Source: VBDM01 sp964430565 (GTDB lineage Bacteria; Pseudomonadota; Gammaproteobacteria; Burkholderiales; SG8-39). From it: 64,000 bases of DNA. The DNA lies in NCBI GenBank assembly GCA_964430565.1, contig CAYSFD010000019.1, positions 140,583 through 204,582 on the forward strand, in the 5' to 3' direction. The notes below the pieces were generated by a model. The model was not told where the DNA came from. It did not search any database and worked only from the letters and a program-made list of their open reading frames with translations. Numbering within the stretch: the first letter of the stretch is position 1; every line of letters starts with the position of its first letter. Shown here in pieces: positions 8,883 to 16,401 of the stretch. The translations under genes were made by a program, and so were the position numbers.

Positions 8883-10369
8883 AGGCCGGGTACGCAATGC
8901 TTGCGCTGCTCGTCGTGGCGCCAGCCCAGGCCGACACGCTCAAGATCGGCTCCAAGCGCTTCACCGAGTCCTACATTCTCGGCGAAGTGCTGCTCCGGGC
9001 CGTGGAAGGGAAGGCCGAGGCCGTGCACAGGCCCGGGCTTGGAAATACCGGCATCGTTTTCGCCGCACTCAAATCGGGCTCGATCGACCTCTATCCCGAA
9101 TACACCGGCACGATCGCGCGGGAGATTCTCAAGGTCGAGGGAAACCCGAGCCTGGAGGACCTCCACGCCGCGCTCGGCTCCCAGGGCCTCGGCGTCGCAG
9201 TGCGGCTGGGCTTCAACAACAGCTACGCGCTCGCGATGCGCGAGGAGCGCGCGCTTTCGCTCGGCATACGCACGCTCTCCGATCTCGCCAAGCATCCGGG
9301 TCTGAAACTCGGCCTCTCGCAGGAATTCATCGGCCGCGCCGACGGCTGGCCGGGGCTGAAAGCGGCGTACCGGCTGCCGTACGCGACGCCCTCGGGGCTC
9401 GATCACGGCCTCGCCTACGAGGCGATCGCCGCCGGGAATATCGACGTCATGGACAGCTACTCGACCGACGCCAAGATTGAGCGCTACAAACTCCGCGTGA
9501 TCGAGGACGACAGGCGTTTCTTTCCGCGCTATGACGCGGTGGTTCTGTACCGTCTCGATGTGCCGAAGCGCTTTCCCGAAGCCTGGCGCGCAATAGCGGG
9601 CCTCGAAGGGCGTATCGACGAGCGCCGCATGATCCGCATGAACGCCGCGGCTGAGATCGAGAAGCGCAGCTTCGACGAGGCCGCGGCTCTGCTCGATGCG
9701 GACGCTAAGCCGCAGAGCGTCGCGCAGCGGGACGTTTTTACCATACTGTTCGGTCCCGACTTCGCCCGTCTGACGGGCGAGCATCTGCTGCTCGTGTTCG
9801 TGTCGCTCGCGGCGAGCATCGCGCTCGGCGTGCCGCTCGGGGTCGCGGCGGCGAAGCTGCCCCAGACGGCGCAACTCATCCTTGGAACGGTGGGCGTGAT
9901 CCAGACCATTCCGTCGCTGGCGCTGTTTGCATTCCTGATCGCGTTGTTGGGTACGATCGGCACGACCCCCGCGCTGATCGCGCTGTTTCTCTACGCGCTG
10001 CTTCCGATCGTGCGCAACACCCACGCCGGGCTGACGGGCATCGCGCGCGGCATGCGGCAGGCCGCGATGGCGCTCGGCCTTGCGCCGCGCGAGCGCCTGT
10101 GGCTGGTCGAAGTGCCGCTCGCGCTGCCCTCGATCCTCGCAGGCGTCAAGACCTCGGCCGTCATCAACGTCGGCACCGCCACCATCGCCGCCTTCATCGG
10201 CGCGGGCGGCTACGGCGAGCGCATCGCCTCGGGGCTCGCACTGAACGACAACGCCACGCTGCTCGCCGGCGCCATACCCGCCGCGGCGCTCGCCTTGCTG
10301 ATCCAGGGCGCGTTCGAGGTTGGCGAGCGGCAATTCGGCTGGATGACGAAGGCGCATGGCCGTTCATAA
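8879..10369 (+). CDS. Osmoprotectant-type ABC transporter: binding protein fused to permease
   Basis: A 496-residue fusion. Residues 1-19 are a signal peptide ending in AQA. Residues 20-285 are an OpuAC/ProX-like periplasmic binding domain (KIGSKRFTESYILGE at the start, YPEYTGT, NIDVMDSYSTDAKI). After a linker, about 300-490 hold a ProW/OpuCB-type permease with five or six helices and the EAA-like loop around GMRQAAMALGLAPRERL. This is the architecture of quaternary-amine (glycine betaine/choline) importers, with the binding domain first. I find no matching ATPase next to it: the preceding gene is an exporter with its own ATPase. Either an ATPase elsewhere is shared or it has been lost here. 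The start ATG overlaps the exporter stop. Confidence 0.88.
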   Translation: MKAGYAMLALLVVAPAQADTLKIGSKRFTESYILGEVLLRAVEGKAEAVHRPGLGNTGIVFAALKSGSIDLYPEYTGTIAREILKVEGNPSLEDLHAALGSQGLGVAVRLGFNNSYALAMREERALSLGIRTLSDLAKHPGLKLGLSQEFIGRADGWPGLKAAYRLPYATPSGLDHGLAYEAIAAGNIDVMDSYSTDAKIERYKLRVIEDDRRFFPRYDAVVLYRLDVPKRFPEAWRAIAGLEGRIDERRMIRMNAAAEIEKRSFDEAAALLDADAKPQSVAQRDVFTILFGPDFARLTGEHLLLVFVSLAASIALGVPLGVAAAKLPQTAQLILGTVGVIQTIPSLALFAFLIALLGTIGTTPALIALFLYALLPIVRNTHAGLTGIARGMRQAAMALGLAPRERLWLVEVPLALPSILAGVKTSAVINVGTATIAAFIGAGGYGERIASGLALNDNATLLAGAIPAAALALLIQGAFEVGERQFGWMTKAHGRS

Positions 10370-10856
10370 CCAGTTCCTTAGAGGTGGGGTGGCAAGGCGA
10401 GATGCTCTCCACTGCGGCTGTGACGCAGGCCGCCGCGTTTCCCTGCGGCGCATCGCCGGCCTTATCGCCGTTGCGCTGGCCGGGCCTTCAGTTGCGCAGG
10501 ATCGGCCCGCTCAACCGGGCAGCCAGAACGCATTCGTCGAACGCGCGTTCGAGATGCGCCGGATATCGATCGAGCGCGGCGATCAGTCCTTCGGCGCCGT
10601 GGTCGTCAAGGCCGGGCGTATCGTCGGCGAGGGGATCAGCGCGGTCGTCACCGGGAACGATCCCACCGCGCACGCGGAAATGCAGGCGATCCGCGACGCG
10701 GCGCGCCGGCTGGGCACGCGCGACCTGGGGGGCTGCGAGCTGTACGGCACGACGCGTGCCTGCACCATGTGCGAGGCGGCCGCCTACTGGGCGCACATTT
10801 CGCGCATGTACTTCGGCGAGGCGCCTACGGACGCGGGCTCGCCGAAACTCCGTTAG
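10356..10856 (+). CDS. Exported cytidine/guanine deaminase-like zinc enzyme
   Basis: A 166-residue protein whose C-terminal 120 residues form a CDA-fold deaminase: zinc/proton-shuttle motif TAHAEM, and the second half-site as ACTMCEAA in place of the usual PCPMC. The fold resembles COG0590 nucleoside or guanine deaminases. Unusually, it is preceded by a basic segment and a hydrophobic stretch (IAGLIAVALAGPSVAQ), which looks like a signal peptide, so the enzyme would act in the periplasm. The ATG at 10356 overlaps the previous gene; GTG at 10389 behind AGAGG is an equally good start and gives the same export signal. The substrate is unknown. Confidence 0.75.
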   Translation: MAVHNQFLRGGVARRDALHCGCDAGRRVSLRRIAGLIAVALAGPSVAQDRPAQPGSQNAFVERAFEMRRISIERGDQSFGAVVVKAGRIVGEGISAVVTGNDPTAHAEMQAIRDAARRLGTRDLGGCELYGTTRACTMCEAAAYWAHISRMYFGEAPTDAGSPKLR

Positions 10857-10880
10857 GCTTCGAAGGGGGCCGCCTCCGGC

Positions 10881-11360
10881 TCAGCCGAACGCGTTGAGCG
10901 TCTTCCCGTCTGCGGTCGCGGGCTTCGCGTCGACCAGCACGAAGGCGATCACGCAGGGCGCTTTGCCGCGGTTGATCCAGTTGTGGACCGTTCCGCGTTG
11001 AACCAGCATGTCGCCCGCCTTGAGATGGACTTCGGTGCCTTTCTCCAGCTCCATGTCGATCTCGCCCGACAGTACCACCGCGTAGTCGATCGAATCGGTT
11101 CGGTGCACGCGGGGCGCCACCCCGGGCGAGAACTCGACCACGCGCAAAACCGTTCCGCCCGCAAGGGTCGTGCCGACGTTTCTAGCAGCTCCGTCGAGTT
11201 CGCCGGAGTTGTCGGCCGGGTTGGTGTCGGTCGTCCAGATCACGCAGGCCGACGCCCCGGGCCGGCTCGACACGATGTTCTTGGAAACTTCATCAATTTT
11301 CACGACGGCGCGCCCGCTGCCGTCGTGCCCGGTCACCACTCGCCGCACCTGCACGGTCAT
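10881..11360 (-). CDS. Cupin-domain protein
   Basis: A 159-residue protein with a single C-terminal cupin barrel. The first metal motif is around HRTDSIDYAVVLSGEIDMEL and the second is GDMLVQRGTVHNWINRG, giving the usual His, Glu-like and His ligands. The N-terminal ~60 residues look like a small additional beta region. The start ATG is preceded on the minus strand by AAGGAG. It stands alone, convergent with the deaminase gene and divergent from pntAA. Such cupins range from dioxygenases and isomerases to storage folds, so no reaction is assigned. Confidence 0.8.
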   Translation of the reverse strand: MTVQVRRVVTGHDGSGRAVVKIDEVSKNIVSSRPGASACVIWTTDTNPADNSGELDGAARNVGTTLAGGTVLRVVEFSPGVAPRVHRTDSIDYAVVLSGEIDMELEKGTEVHLKAGDMLVQRGTVHNWINRGKAPCVIAFVLVDAKPATADGKTLNAFG

Positions 11361-11503
11361 TTTTCTCTCCTTGGTTCACATGCGCCGGAAGAATTATACG
11401 GGGAGCGTTTGCGCGCTCGCGTAGTCAGCGGCTTGGATGCTCGTGTATCATCACACTTCGTTTCGGCCGGCGTGGCCGCGAAAGAAAGCCAGAGAACAAT
11501 TCC

Positions 11504-12634
11504 ATGAACATCGGCATTCCCGCCGAAACGCGCCCGGGCGAGACGCGCGTCGCCGCGACGCCCGAGACCGTTAAGAAGCTCGCCGCGAACGGCCGTCACG
11601 CGATCCTGGTGCAATCGGGCGCCGGCGTCGCCGCCAGCGTTCCCGATTCCGAATTTCAGTCTGCCGGAGCGAAAATCGTTGCGGACGCTCAAGGCGTTCT
11701 GGGTGCCGCGGACATCGTCCTGAAAGTGCGCGGGCCGCAGGATTCGGAAATTGGCCTTTTCAAGCGCGGGGCGATCGTGATCGGCCTGCTAAACCCGTAT
11801 GACCGCGCGACGATGGAGTCGTACGCCGGCGCGGGGCTGACCTGCTTCGCGATGGAATGGCTGCCGCGCACCACCCGCGCGCAAGCGATGGACGTGCTCT
11901 CCTCGCAGGCCAATATCGGCGGCTACAAGGCCGTGATCCTCGCCGCGGCCGAGTACGGCCGCTTCATGCCGATGCTGATGACCGCAGCCGGCACGGTCAA
12001 GGCGGCGCGCGTGCTGGTGCTCGGTGCCGGGGTCGCGGGCCTGCAGGCGATCGCGACGGCGAAGCGCCTGGGCGCGGTGATCGAGGCCTCCGACGTACGC
12101 CCGGCGGTAAAGGAGCAGATCGAATCGCTCGGTGCGAAATTCCTCGACGTGCCGTACCTCACCGACGAGGAGCGCGAGATCGCGCAAGGCGTTGGGGGCT
12201 ACGCGCGGCCGATGCCCGCCGACTGGATGCGAAGGCAGGCGGAACTGGTGCACGAGCGCGCCAAGGCCGCCGACATCGTCATCACCACCGCGCTCATTCC
12301 CGGCCGGCCCGCGCCGGTGCTCCTGAAGGAGGAGACGGTGCGCGCGATGAAGCCCGGCTCCGTGATCGTCGACATGGCGATCGAGCAGGGCGGCAACTGC
12401 CCCCTGACCGAGCGCGACAGGATCGCCGTCAAGCACGGGGTGAAGCTCATCGGCATCTCGAATCTTCCGGCGCTAGTGGCAGCGGACGCCTCGGCGCTCT
12501 ATGCGAGAAACCTACTCAACTTTCTGAACCTCCTCGTCGATCCCAAGACCGGCGAGCTGAAGCTGAACCGTGAGGACGAGATCATCGCGGGGAGCCTTGT
12601 GTGCATCAACGGCGAAGTGGTGAAGAAATCATGA
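11504..12634 (+). CDS. pntAA: NAD(P) transhydrogenase subunit alpha, part 1
   Basis: A 376-residue soluble NAD(H)-binding subunit (domain I) of proton-translocating transhydrogenase, which uses the proton gradient to make NADPH from NADH. It opens with the family's typical IGIPAETRPGETRVAATPE-like N-terminus and has the Rossmann motif GAGVAGLQAIATAK followed by an acidic E-ASD end. The enzyme is split in three, as in Rhodospirillum rubrum, rather than the two-gene enterobacterial form. Its TGA overlaps the ATG of pntAB (ATGA at 12631). Confidence 0.95.
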   Translation: MNIGIPAETRPGETRVAATPETVKKLAANGRHAILVQSGAGVAASVPDSEFQSAGAKIVADAQGVLGAADIVLKVRGPQDSEIGLFKRGAIVIGLLNPYDRATMESYAGAGLTCFAMEWLPRTTRAQAMDVLSSQANIGGYKAVILAAAEYGRFMPMLMTAAGTVKAARVLVLGAGVAGLQAIATAKRLGAVIEASDVRPAVKEQIESLGAKFLDVPYLTDEEREIAQGVGGYARPMPADWMRRQAELVHERAKAADIVITTALIPGRPAPVLLKEETVRAMKPGSVIVDMAIEQGGNCPLTERDRIAVKHGVKLIGISNLPALVAADASALYARNLLNFLNLLVDPKTGELKLNREDEIIAGSLVCINGEVVKKS

Positions 12635-12948
12635 CCGGAACCATAGACCCGACCGTCATCAACCTGGTGGTATTCGTGCTCGCGGTGTTCGTCGGCTACC
12701 ACGTCATCTGGAACGTGACGCCCGCGCTGCACACGCCGCTGATGAGCGTCACCAACGCGATCTCCAGCGTGATCATCGTCGGCGCGATCCTCGCCGCCGG
12801 CCCCTACGAGACGGACTTCGGCGCCGTCCTCGGCGCGGTCGCGGTGGGTCTCGCGGCGGTGAACGTGTTCGGCGGTTTTCTGGTCACGCAGCGCATGCTG
12901 GAGATGTTCAGGAAGAAAACGCCGAAGGCCGAGAAGGATAAGGTATGA
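12631..12948 (+). CDS. pntAB: NAD(P) transhydrogenase subunit alpha, part 2
   Basis: A 105-residue membrane subunit with three or four hydrophobic helices. The sequence HTPLMSVTNAISS is the hallmark of the alpha2 membrane domain that, with PntB, forms the proton channel. The start is the ATG overlapping the pntAA stop; an in-frame GTG at 12601 lies inside pntAA and is not needed. It overlaps pntB by ATGA at 12945, so the three subunits are translationally coupled. Confidence 0.95.
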   Translation: MTGTIDPTVINLVVFVLAVFVGYHVIWNVTPALHTPLMSVTNAISSVIIVGAILAAGPYETDFGAVLGAVAVGLAAVNVFGGFLVTQRMLEMFRKKTPKAEKDKV

Positions 12949-14342
12949 GCGCGAACCAGCTCGCGCTCTGGTACCTCGCGGCGAGCATCCTATTCATTCT
13001 CGCGCTGAAAGGCCTGTCCTCGCCGGTCTCGGCGCGGCGCGGCAACCTTTTCGGAATGGTCGGCATGGCGATCGCGGTGCTGGTGACGCTCGCGATCACG
13101 AAGAACGTGGCATTCATCCTCGTCGCCGCCGCGATCGGCGGCACGATCGGAGCGCTCGTCGCGCGGCGCGTGCAGATGACGCAGATGCCGGAGCTGGTCG
13201 CCGCGATGCACTCGCTCGTTGGCATGGCGGCGGTGCTGATCGCGATCGCGGTGGTCAACAATCCTTCCGCGTTCGGCATCCCCGATCCGATGCCACTCGG
13301 CAATCGCCTCGAGCTCTTCATCGGCAGTTTCGTCGGCGCGGTGACGTTCTCGGGCAGCATCATCGCCTTCGGCAAGCTCGCGGGTCTTGGCAAGAAATTC
13401 CGCCTCTTCTCCAGCGCGCCGGTCGTTTTCCGCGGTCAGCACGCGTTGAATCTCGTCCTCGCAGTCGTGATGATCGGCTTCGGTTTCGCGTTCTTCCTCG
13501 CCCAAGACCGGGCATGGACGGCGTTCCTCATCATGCTTGCGATCGCCTTCGTGCTCGGCGTGCTCATCATCATTCCCATCGGCGGGGCCGACATGCCGGT
13601 GGTCATCTCGATGCTAAACAGCTACTCGGGCTGGGCGGCGGCGGGCATCGGTTTCTCGCTCAACAACACCATGCTGATCATCGCCGGAAGCCTGGTCGGC
13701 TCCTCGGGCGCGATCCTCTCCTACATCATGTGCAAGGCGATGAACCGCTCCTTCATCTCGGTGATCATGGGGGGATTCGGTGCGGCAGAAGGCTCAGCCG
13801 CCGCCGACAGCGGGGACAAAACGGTGCGCTCGGGTTCGGCCGACGATGCCGCCTTCCTCATGGCCAACGCGGAGTCGGTGGTGATCGTGCCGGGCTACGG
13901 ACTTGCGGTGGCGCGCGCCCAGCACGCGGTGAAGGAGATGGCGCAGAAGCTCATCGCGAAGGGCGTGAGCGTGCGCTACGCGATCCATCCCGTCGCGGGC
14001 CGCATGCCCGGCCACATGAACGTGCTGCTCGCCGAGGCCGAGGTGCCGTACGACCAGGTGTTCGAGATGGAAGACATCAACGGCGAGCTTGGCACGACCG
14101 ATGTGGTCCTCGTGCTCGGCGCGAACGACGTGGTGAATCCGCTCGCGCACGAGAAGGGGAGCGCCATATACGGGATGCCCATCATCGAAGCACAGAAGGC
14201 GCGCACCGTGCTCGTCAACAAGCGCTCCATGGCGGTGGGGTACGCGGGCCTCGACAACCCGCTCTTTTATCTGGACAAGACCATGATGGTGTTCGGCGAT
14301 GCGAAGAAGGTCGTCGAGGACATGGTGAAAGCTCTCGAGTGA
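12945..14342 (+). CDS. pntB: NAD(P) transhydrogenase subunit beta
   Basis: A 465-residue integral membrane subunit. About nine helices (residues 1-260) form the rest of the proton channel, including the conserved MHSLVGMAAVLIA and NSYSGWAAA segments. The C-terminal domain III (about 290-465) binds NADP(H): VPGYGLAVARAQH, the MNVLLAEAEVPYD loop and ANDVVNP. The length and all domains match the family. It is the last gene of the pnt operon; a repeat-like hairpin fills the 40 bases before lutC. Confidence 0.95.
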   Translation: MSANQLALWYLAASILFILALKGLSSPVSARRGNLFGMVGMAIAVLVTLAITKNVAFILVAAAIGGTIGALVARRVQMTQMPELVAAMHSLVGMAAVLIAIAVVNNPSAFGIPDPMPLGNRLELFIGSFVGAVTFSGSIIAFGKLAGLGKKFRLFSSAPVVFRGQHALNLVLAVVMIGFGFAFFLAQDRAWTAFLIMLAIAFVLGVLIIIPIGGADMPVVISMLNSYSGWAAAGIGFSLNNTMLIIAGSLVGSSGAILSYIMCKAMNRSFISVIMGGFGAAEGSAAADSGDKTVRSGSADDAAFLMANAESVVIVPGYGLAVARAQHAVKEMAQKLIAKGVSVRYAIHPVAGRMPGHMNVLLAEAEVPYDQVFEMEDINGELGTTDVVLVLGANDVVNPLAHEKGSAIYGMPIIEAQKARTVLVNKRSMAVGYAGLDNPLFYLDKTMMVFGDAKKVVEDMVKALE

Positions 14343-14346
14343 GGAA

Positions 14347-14382
14347 CTCCCTCTGCCTTCGGGAGAGGGTCGGGGTGAGGGG
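14347..14382 (+). repeat. Small GC-rich intergenic hairpin repeat
   Basis: The pnt-lutC gap contains CCCTCT (14349-14354) pairing with AGAGGG (14364-14369), followed by TCGGGGTGAGGGG. This resembles the short CCCTCTCCC/GGGAGAGGG-type elements scattered in many proteobacterial genomes. Its GGTGAGGGG tail lies directly before the lutC ATG and may double as its ribosome-binding site. That it is repeated elsewhere in this genome is a guess, as no second copy is in the window. Confidence 0.4.
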
Positions 14383-15036
14383 ATGAGCGCTCGCGAAAAC
14401 ATTCTTGCCCGAATCCGCAAGGCGCAAGGTCGAGGCGGAAGCAAGCCGTCGCAGCCCGAGCTCGAGGCGGTCGAAACCTATCTGCGGGCGCACCCTCGCG
14501 GGACGCTGCCCCCGGTCGAAGCCGATCTTGTCGTGCGCTTCCGCGCCCGGGCCGAGGCTTTGCAATGCACGACCGACGAAGTCGCCGGTGAGGCCGACGT
14601 TCCGGCCGCGGTCGCGCGCTATCTCAAAGCGGGCAAACTCCCTCTTTCCGGCAGCGTCTGGCCGCAGTTGGCGCATCTCGACTGGAAGGGCGCGGGGCTT
14701 GCACTCGAGCCGCGCGCAGCAAAGGACGGCGATCCGGTCGGCGTGACCGGAGCTTTCGCCGCGATCGCGGAGACCGGGACGCTGATGCTCCCCTCGGGTC
14801 CGGGAACGCCGGCGACCGTGAGCCTTCTGCCGGAGACGCATGTCGCAATCGTGTCCTGCGATCGCATGGTCGCTCACATGGAGCAGGCATGGGACCTGGC
14901 GAGGGCGGAATTCCGCGAGCTGCCGCGCGCGATCAATTTCGTCTCGGGCCCATCGCGCACCGCCGACATCGACCAGACGATTGTGCTCGGGGCGCACGGG
15001 CCGTATCGAGTCCACATCGTTCTGGTACGCGCCTGA
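14383..15036 (+). CDS. lutC: LutC/YkgG-family LUD-domain protein
   Basis: A 217-residue LUD-domain protein. It starts SARENILARIRKAQG, a typical LutC N-terminus, and ends with the conserved blocks ETHVAIVSCDRMVAHM, GPSRTADI and GAHGPYRVHIVLV. LutC works with the iron-sulfur proteins LutA and LutB to oxidise L-lactate to pyruvate. Neither partner is in the window; the gene instead follows pntB. The role is therefore known only by family. Confidence 0.85.
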   Translation: MSARENILARIRKAQGRGGSKPSQPELEAVETYLRAHPRGTLPPVEADLVVRFRARAEALQCTTDEVAGEADVPAAVARYLKAGKLPLSGSVWPQLAHLDWKGAGLALEPRAAKDGDPVGVTGAFAAIAETGTLMLPSGPGTPATVSLLPETHVAIVSCDRMVAHMEQAWDLARAEFRELPRAINFVSGPSRTADIDQTIVLGAHGPYRVHIVLVRA

Positions 15037-15182
15037 TCCGAAGGCGCGCTACCAAGATGGCTCCGGTCGCTCGACCGGGCGTTCCTTTTCCTCCTGATCC
15101 TGCCGCTCGCGGTAGCCGTCGGCGGGCTCTGGAGCGATGGCTGCGATCGAGAGGGGAGCTGCCGGCGCGCGAATGACGAAGT

Positions 15183-15196
15183 TTGACGCGGATCAA
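15183..15196. promoter_or_regulatory. FNR/Anr-type operator upstream of the small coiled-coil gene
   Basis: TTGAC-GCGG-ATCAA matches the FNR-family consensus TTGAT-N4-ATCAA at nine of ten defined positions, and is flanked by a further T/A pair. Its centre (15189.5) is about 41-43 bases before the start predicted by the candidate -10 box CATGAT (15221-15226), the class II activator position. It is 63 bases before the ATG at 15259. Binding is inferred; no fnr/anr gene is in the window. Confidence 0.55.
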
Positions 15197-15258
15197 ATTG
15201 CGTTTCGGTTTCCGTGTCAACATGATTTGTATTGATTGAAAACGAAAGGAGTCTTGCC

Positions 15259-15561
15259 ATGTCCGGAAAGTCGAAGGTGTTTTCGAGCAAGCGCATTGAG
15301 AGCGAGTTTCGCAAGTTGGGGAAGAACCTGGACAGTCTCATCGCAAAGACGCGGCGAGCCGAGTCCGAGGCGCGCGTCAAGTACGCAAGCCAGCTGAGAA
15401 CCCTGAAGGCAAGGCAGGAGCAGGCCAAGAAGGTTCTCGCCCGGCTCCGCCGCCGGGGCACTGCAGCAGGAGGTCCGCTCAAGGTGGGCGTCAAGAAAGC
15501 GTGGAGCGACCTGAGCGTCGCGGTGCGCGAGGCGAGCAAGCGGTACCGGGAAACCTCCTGA
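15259..15561 (+). CDS. Small basic coiled-coil protein of unknown function
   Basis: A 100-residue, strongly basic, almost wholly helical protein (many Lys, Arg, Glu and Ala; no Cys). A heptad-like pattern runs from about residue 10 to 65, a short Gly-rich break follows (RRGTAAGG), then a second helix. The ATG at 15259 follows AAAGGAG at good spacing; an in-frame upstream start at 15232 lacks a ribosome site. An FNR-type box precedes it, so expression at low oxygen is likely. It could be a nucleoid- or polymer-associated helper protein, but no family is recognised. Confidence 0.7.
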   Translation: MSGKSKVFSSKRIESEFRKLGKNLDSLIAKTRRAESEARVKYASQLRTLKARQEQAKKVLARLRRRGTAAGGPLKVGVKKAWSDLSVAVREASKRYRETS

Positions 15562-15669
15562 GAACCCGCCGCGCGAGAACTTCGGGTCCCGACCGGGGAG
15601 AACGGCCCCGGACAGCGGGGCGACAGCGATGTCGCTTACGCGTTCACCCTGCCCTAATCGGAGGAATCC

Positions 15670-16227
15670 GTGAAACCTTCCACTCGTTGGACAATTGTGG
15701 TTCTGGTCGCCTTGGTCATCGGCATTGTCTGGCTGCTCTGGACCAGGCGCGATCAGCAGCCGGTGCCGGTCAAAGGTCCGATCGCCGCTCAACCCGCCGT
15801 GCCGAAGCCGGAGCCGACGCCTGTCCCGACCCCGCCCAAGGCGGAGGAGCCGGTGACTGCCACGGTGCTCTTCGACTTCGATCGGTCGGTGCTGCGACTC
15901 GGGGAGGTCCCGAAGCTCGACGAGCTGACGGCCAAGATCGGGGGCCGGGCGTTCGATCGCCTCGACGCCGTTGGCCACGCCGACCGGATCGGCAAGGATT
16001 CGTACAACCTGCGGCTTTCCCAGCAGCGCGCCGAGGCCGTGCGCGCTTACCTGGTCGGAAAAGGCGTTGACGCCGCGCGCATTCGCACCGAAGCGAAGGG
16101 AGAGAGTGAGGCCGCAACCGGCGAAGCATGTAAGAACATGGGTCCGGAAAGCCGGAAGAACCGGAAGCTGGTCGAATGCCTGCAGCGCGATCGCCGCGTG
16201 GAGGTCAAGCTCATAGCCACGCGTTGA
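15670..16227 (+). CDS. OmpA-domain, inner-membrane-anchored peptidoglycan-binding protein
   Basis: A 185-residue protein. Residues 8-25 form one membrane anchor, followed by a Pro-rich periplasmic linker (about 32-60). The C-terminal OmpA-like domain (about 65-185) starts VLFDFDRSVLR and contains GHADRIGKDSYNLRLSQQRAEAVR-type residues, including the Asp and Arg that bind diaminopimelate in this fold. An insert with two cysteines (C near 156 and 170) resembles other OmpA proteins with a disulfide loop. GGAGGAA precedes the GTG start. Confidence 0.88.
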   Translation: MKPSTRWTIVVLVALVIGIVWLLWTRRDQQPVPVKGPIAAQPAVPKPEPTPVPTPPKAEEPVTATVLFDFDRSVLRLGEVPKLDELTAKIGGRAFDRLDAVGHADRIGKDSYNLRLSQQRAEAVRAYLVGKGVDAARIRTEAKGESEAATGEACKNMGPESRKNRKLVECLQRDRRVEVKLIATR

Positions 16228-16401
16228 TAATCATGCCTGGCCCAAACTGCGACCCGAGATTCTTTCGGTCCAGAGGGGTGTGAATACGGCTTCGGTCCCT
16301 GAGCTAGGAGCGAGAACCCCACATCGAGAGAGCGTTCCCGCGCGGAAAATGCTTCCGGCGCGGTGCTACAATCGCCGCGTCGATCGGGGGGAGGAGCGTT
16401 G

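Noticed and set aside
8660..10357. A 565-codon minus-strand frame opposite the osmoprotectant transporter
   Set aside because: Antisense shadow; composition biased to Arg, Gln and His and no recognisable domain.
16212..16225. TTGAT-like half site near the OmpA-domain gene end, considered as another FNR box
   Set aside because: The second half does not match (ATGCC) and it lies over a stop codon with no downstream promoter.
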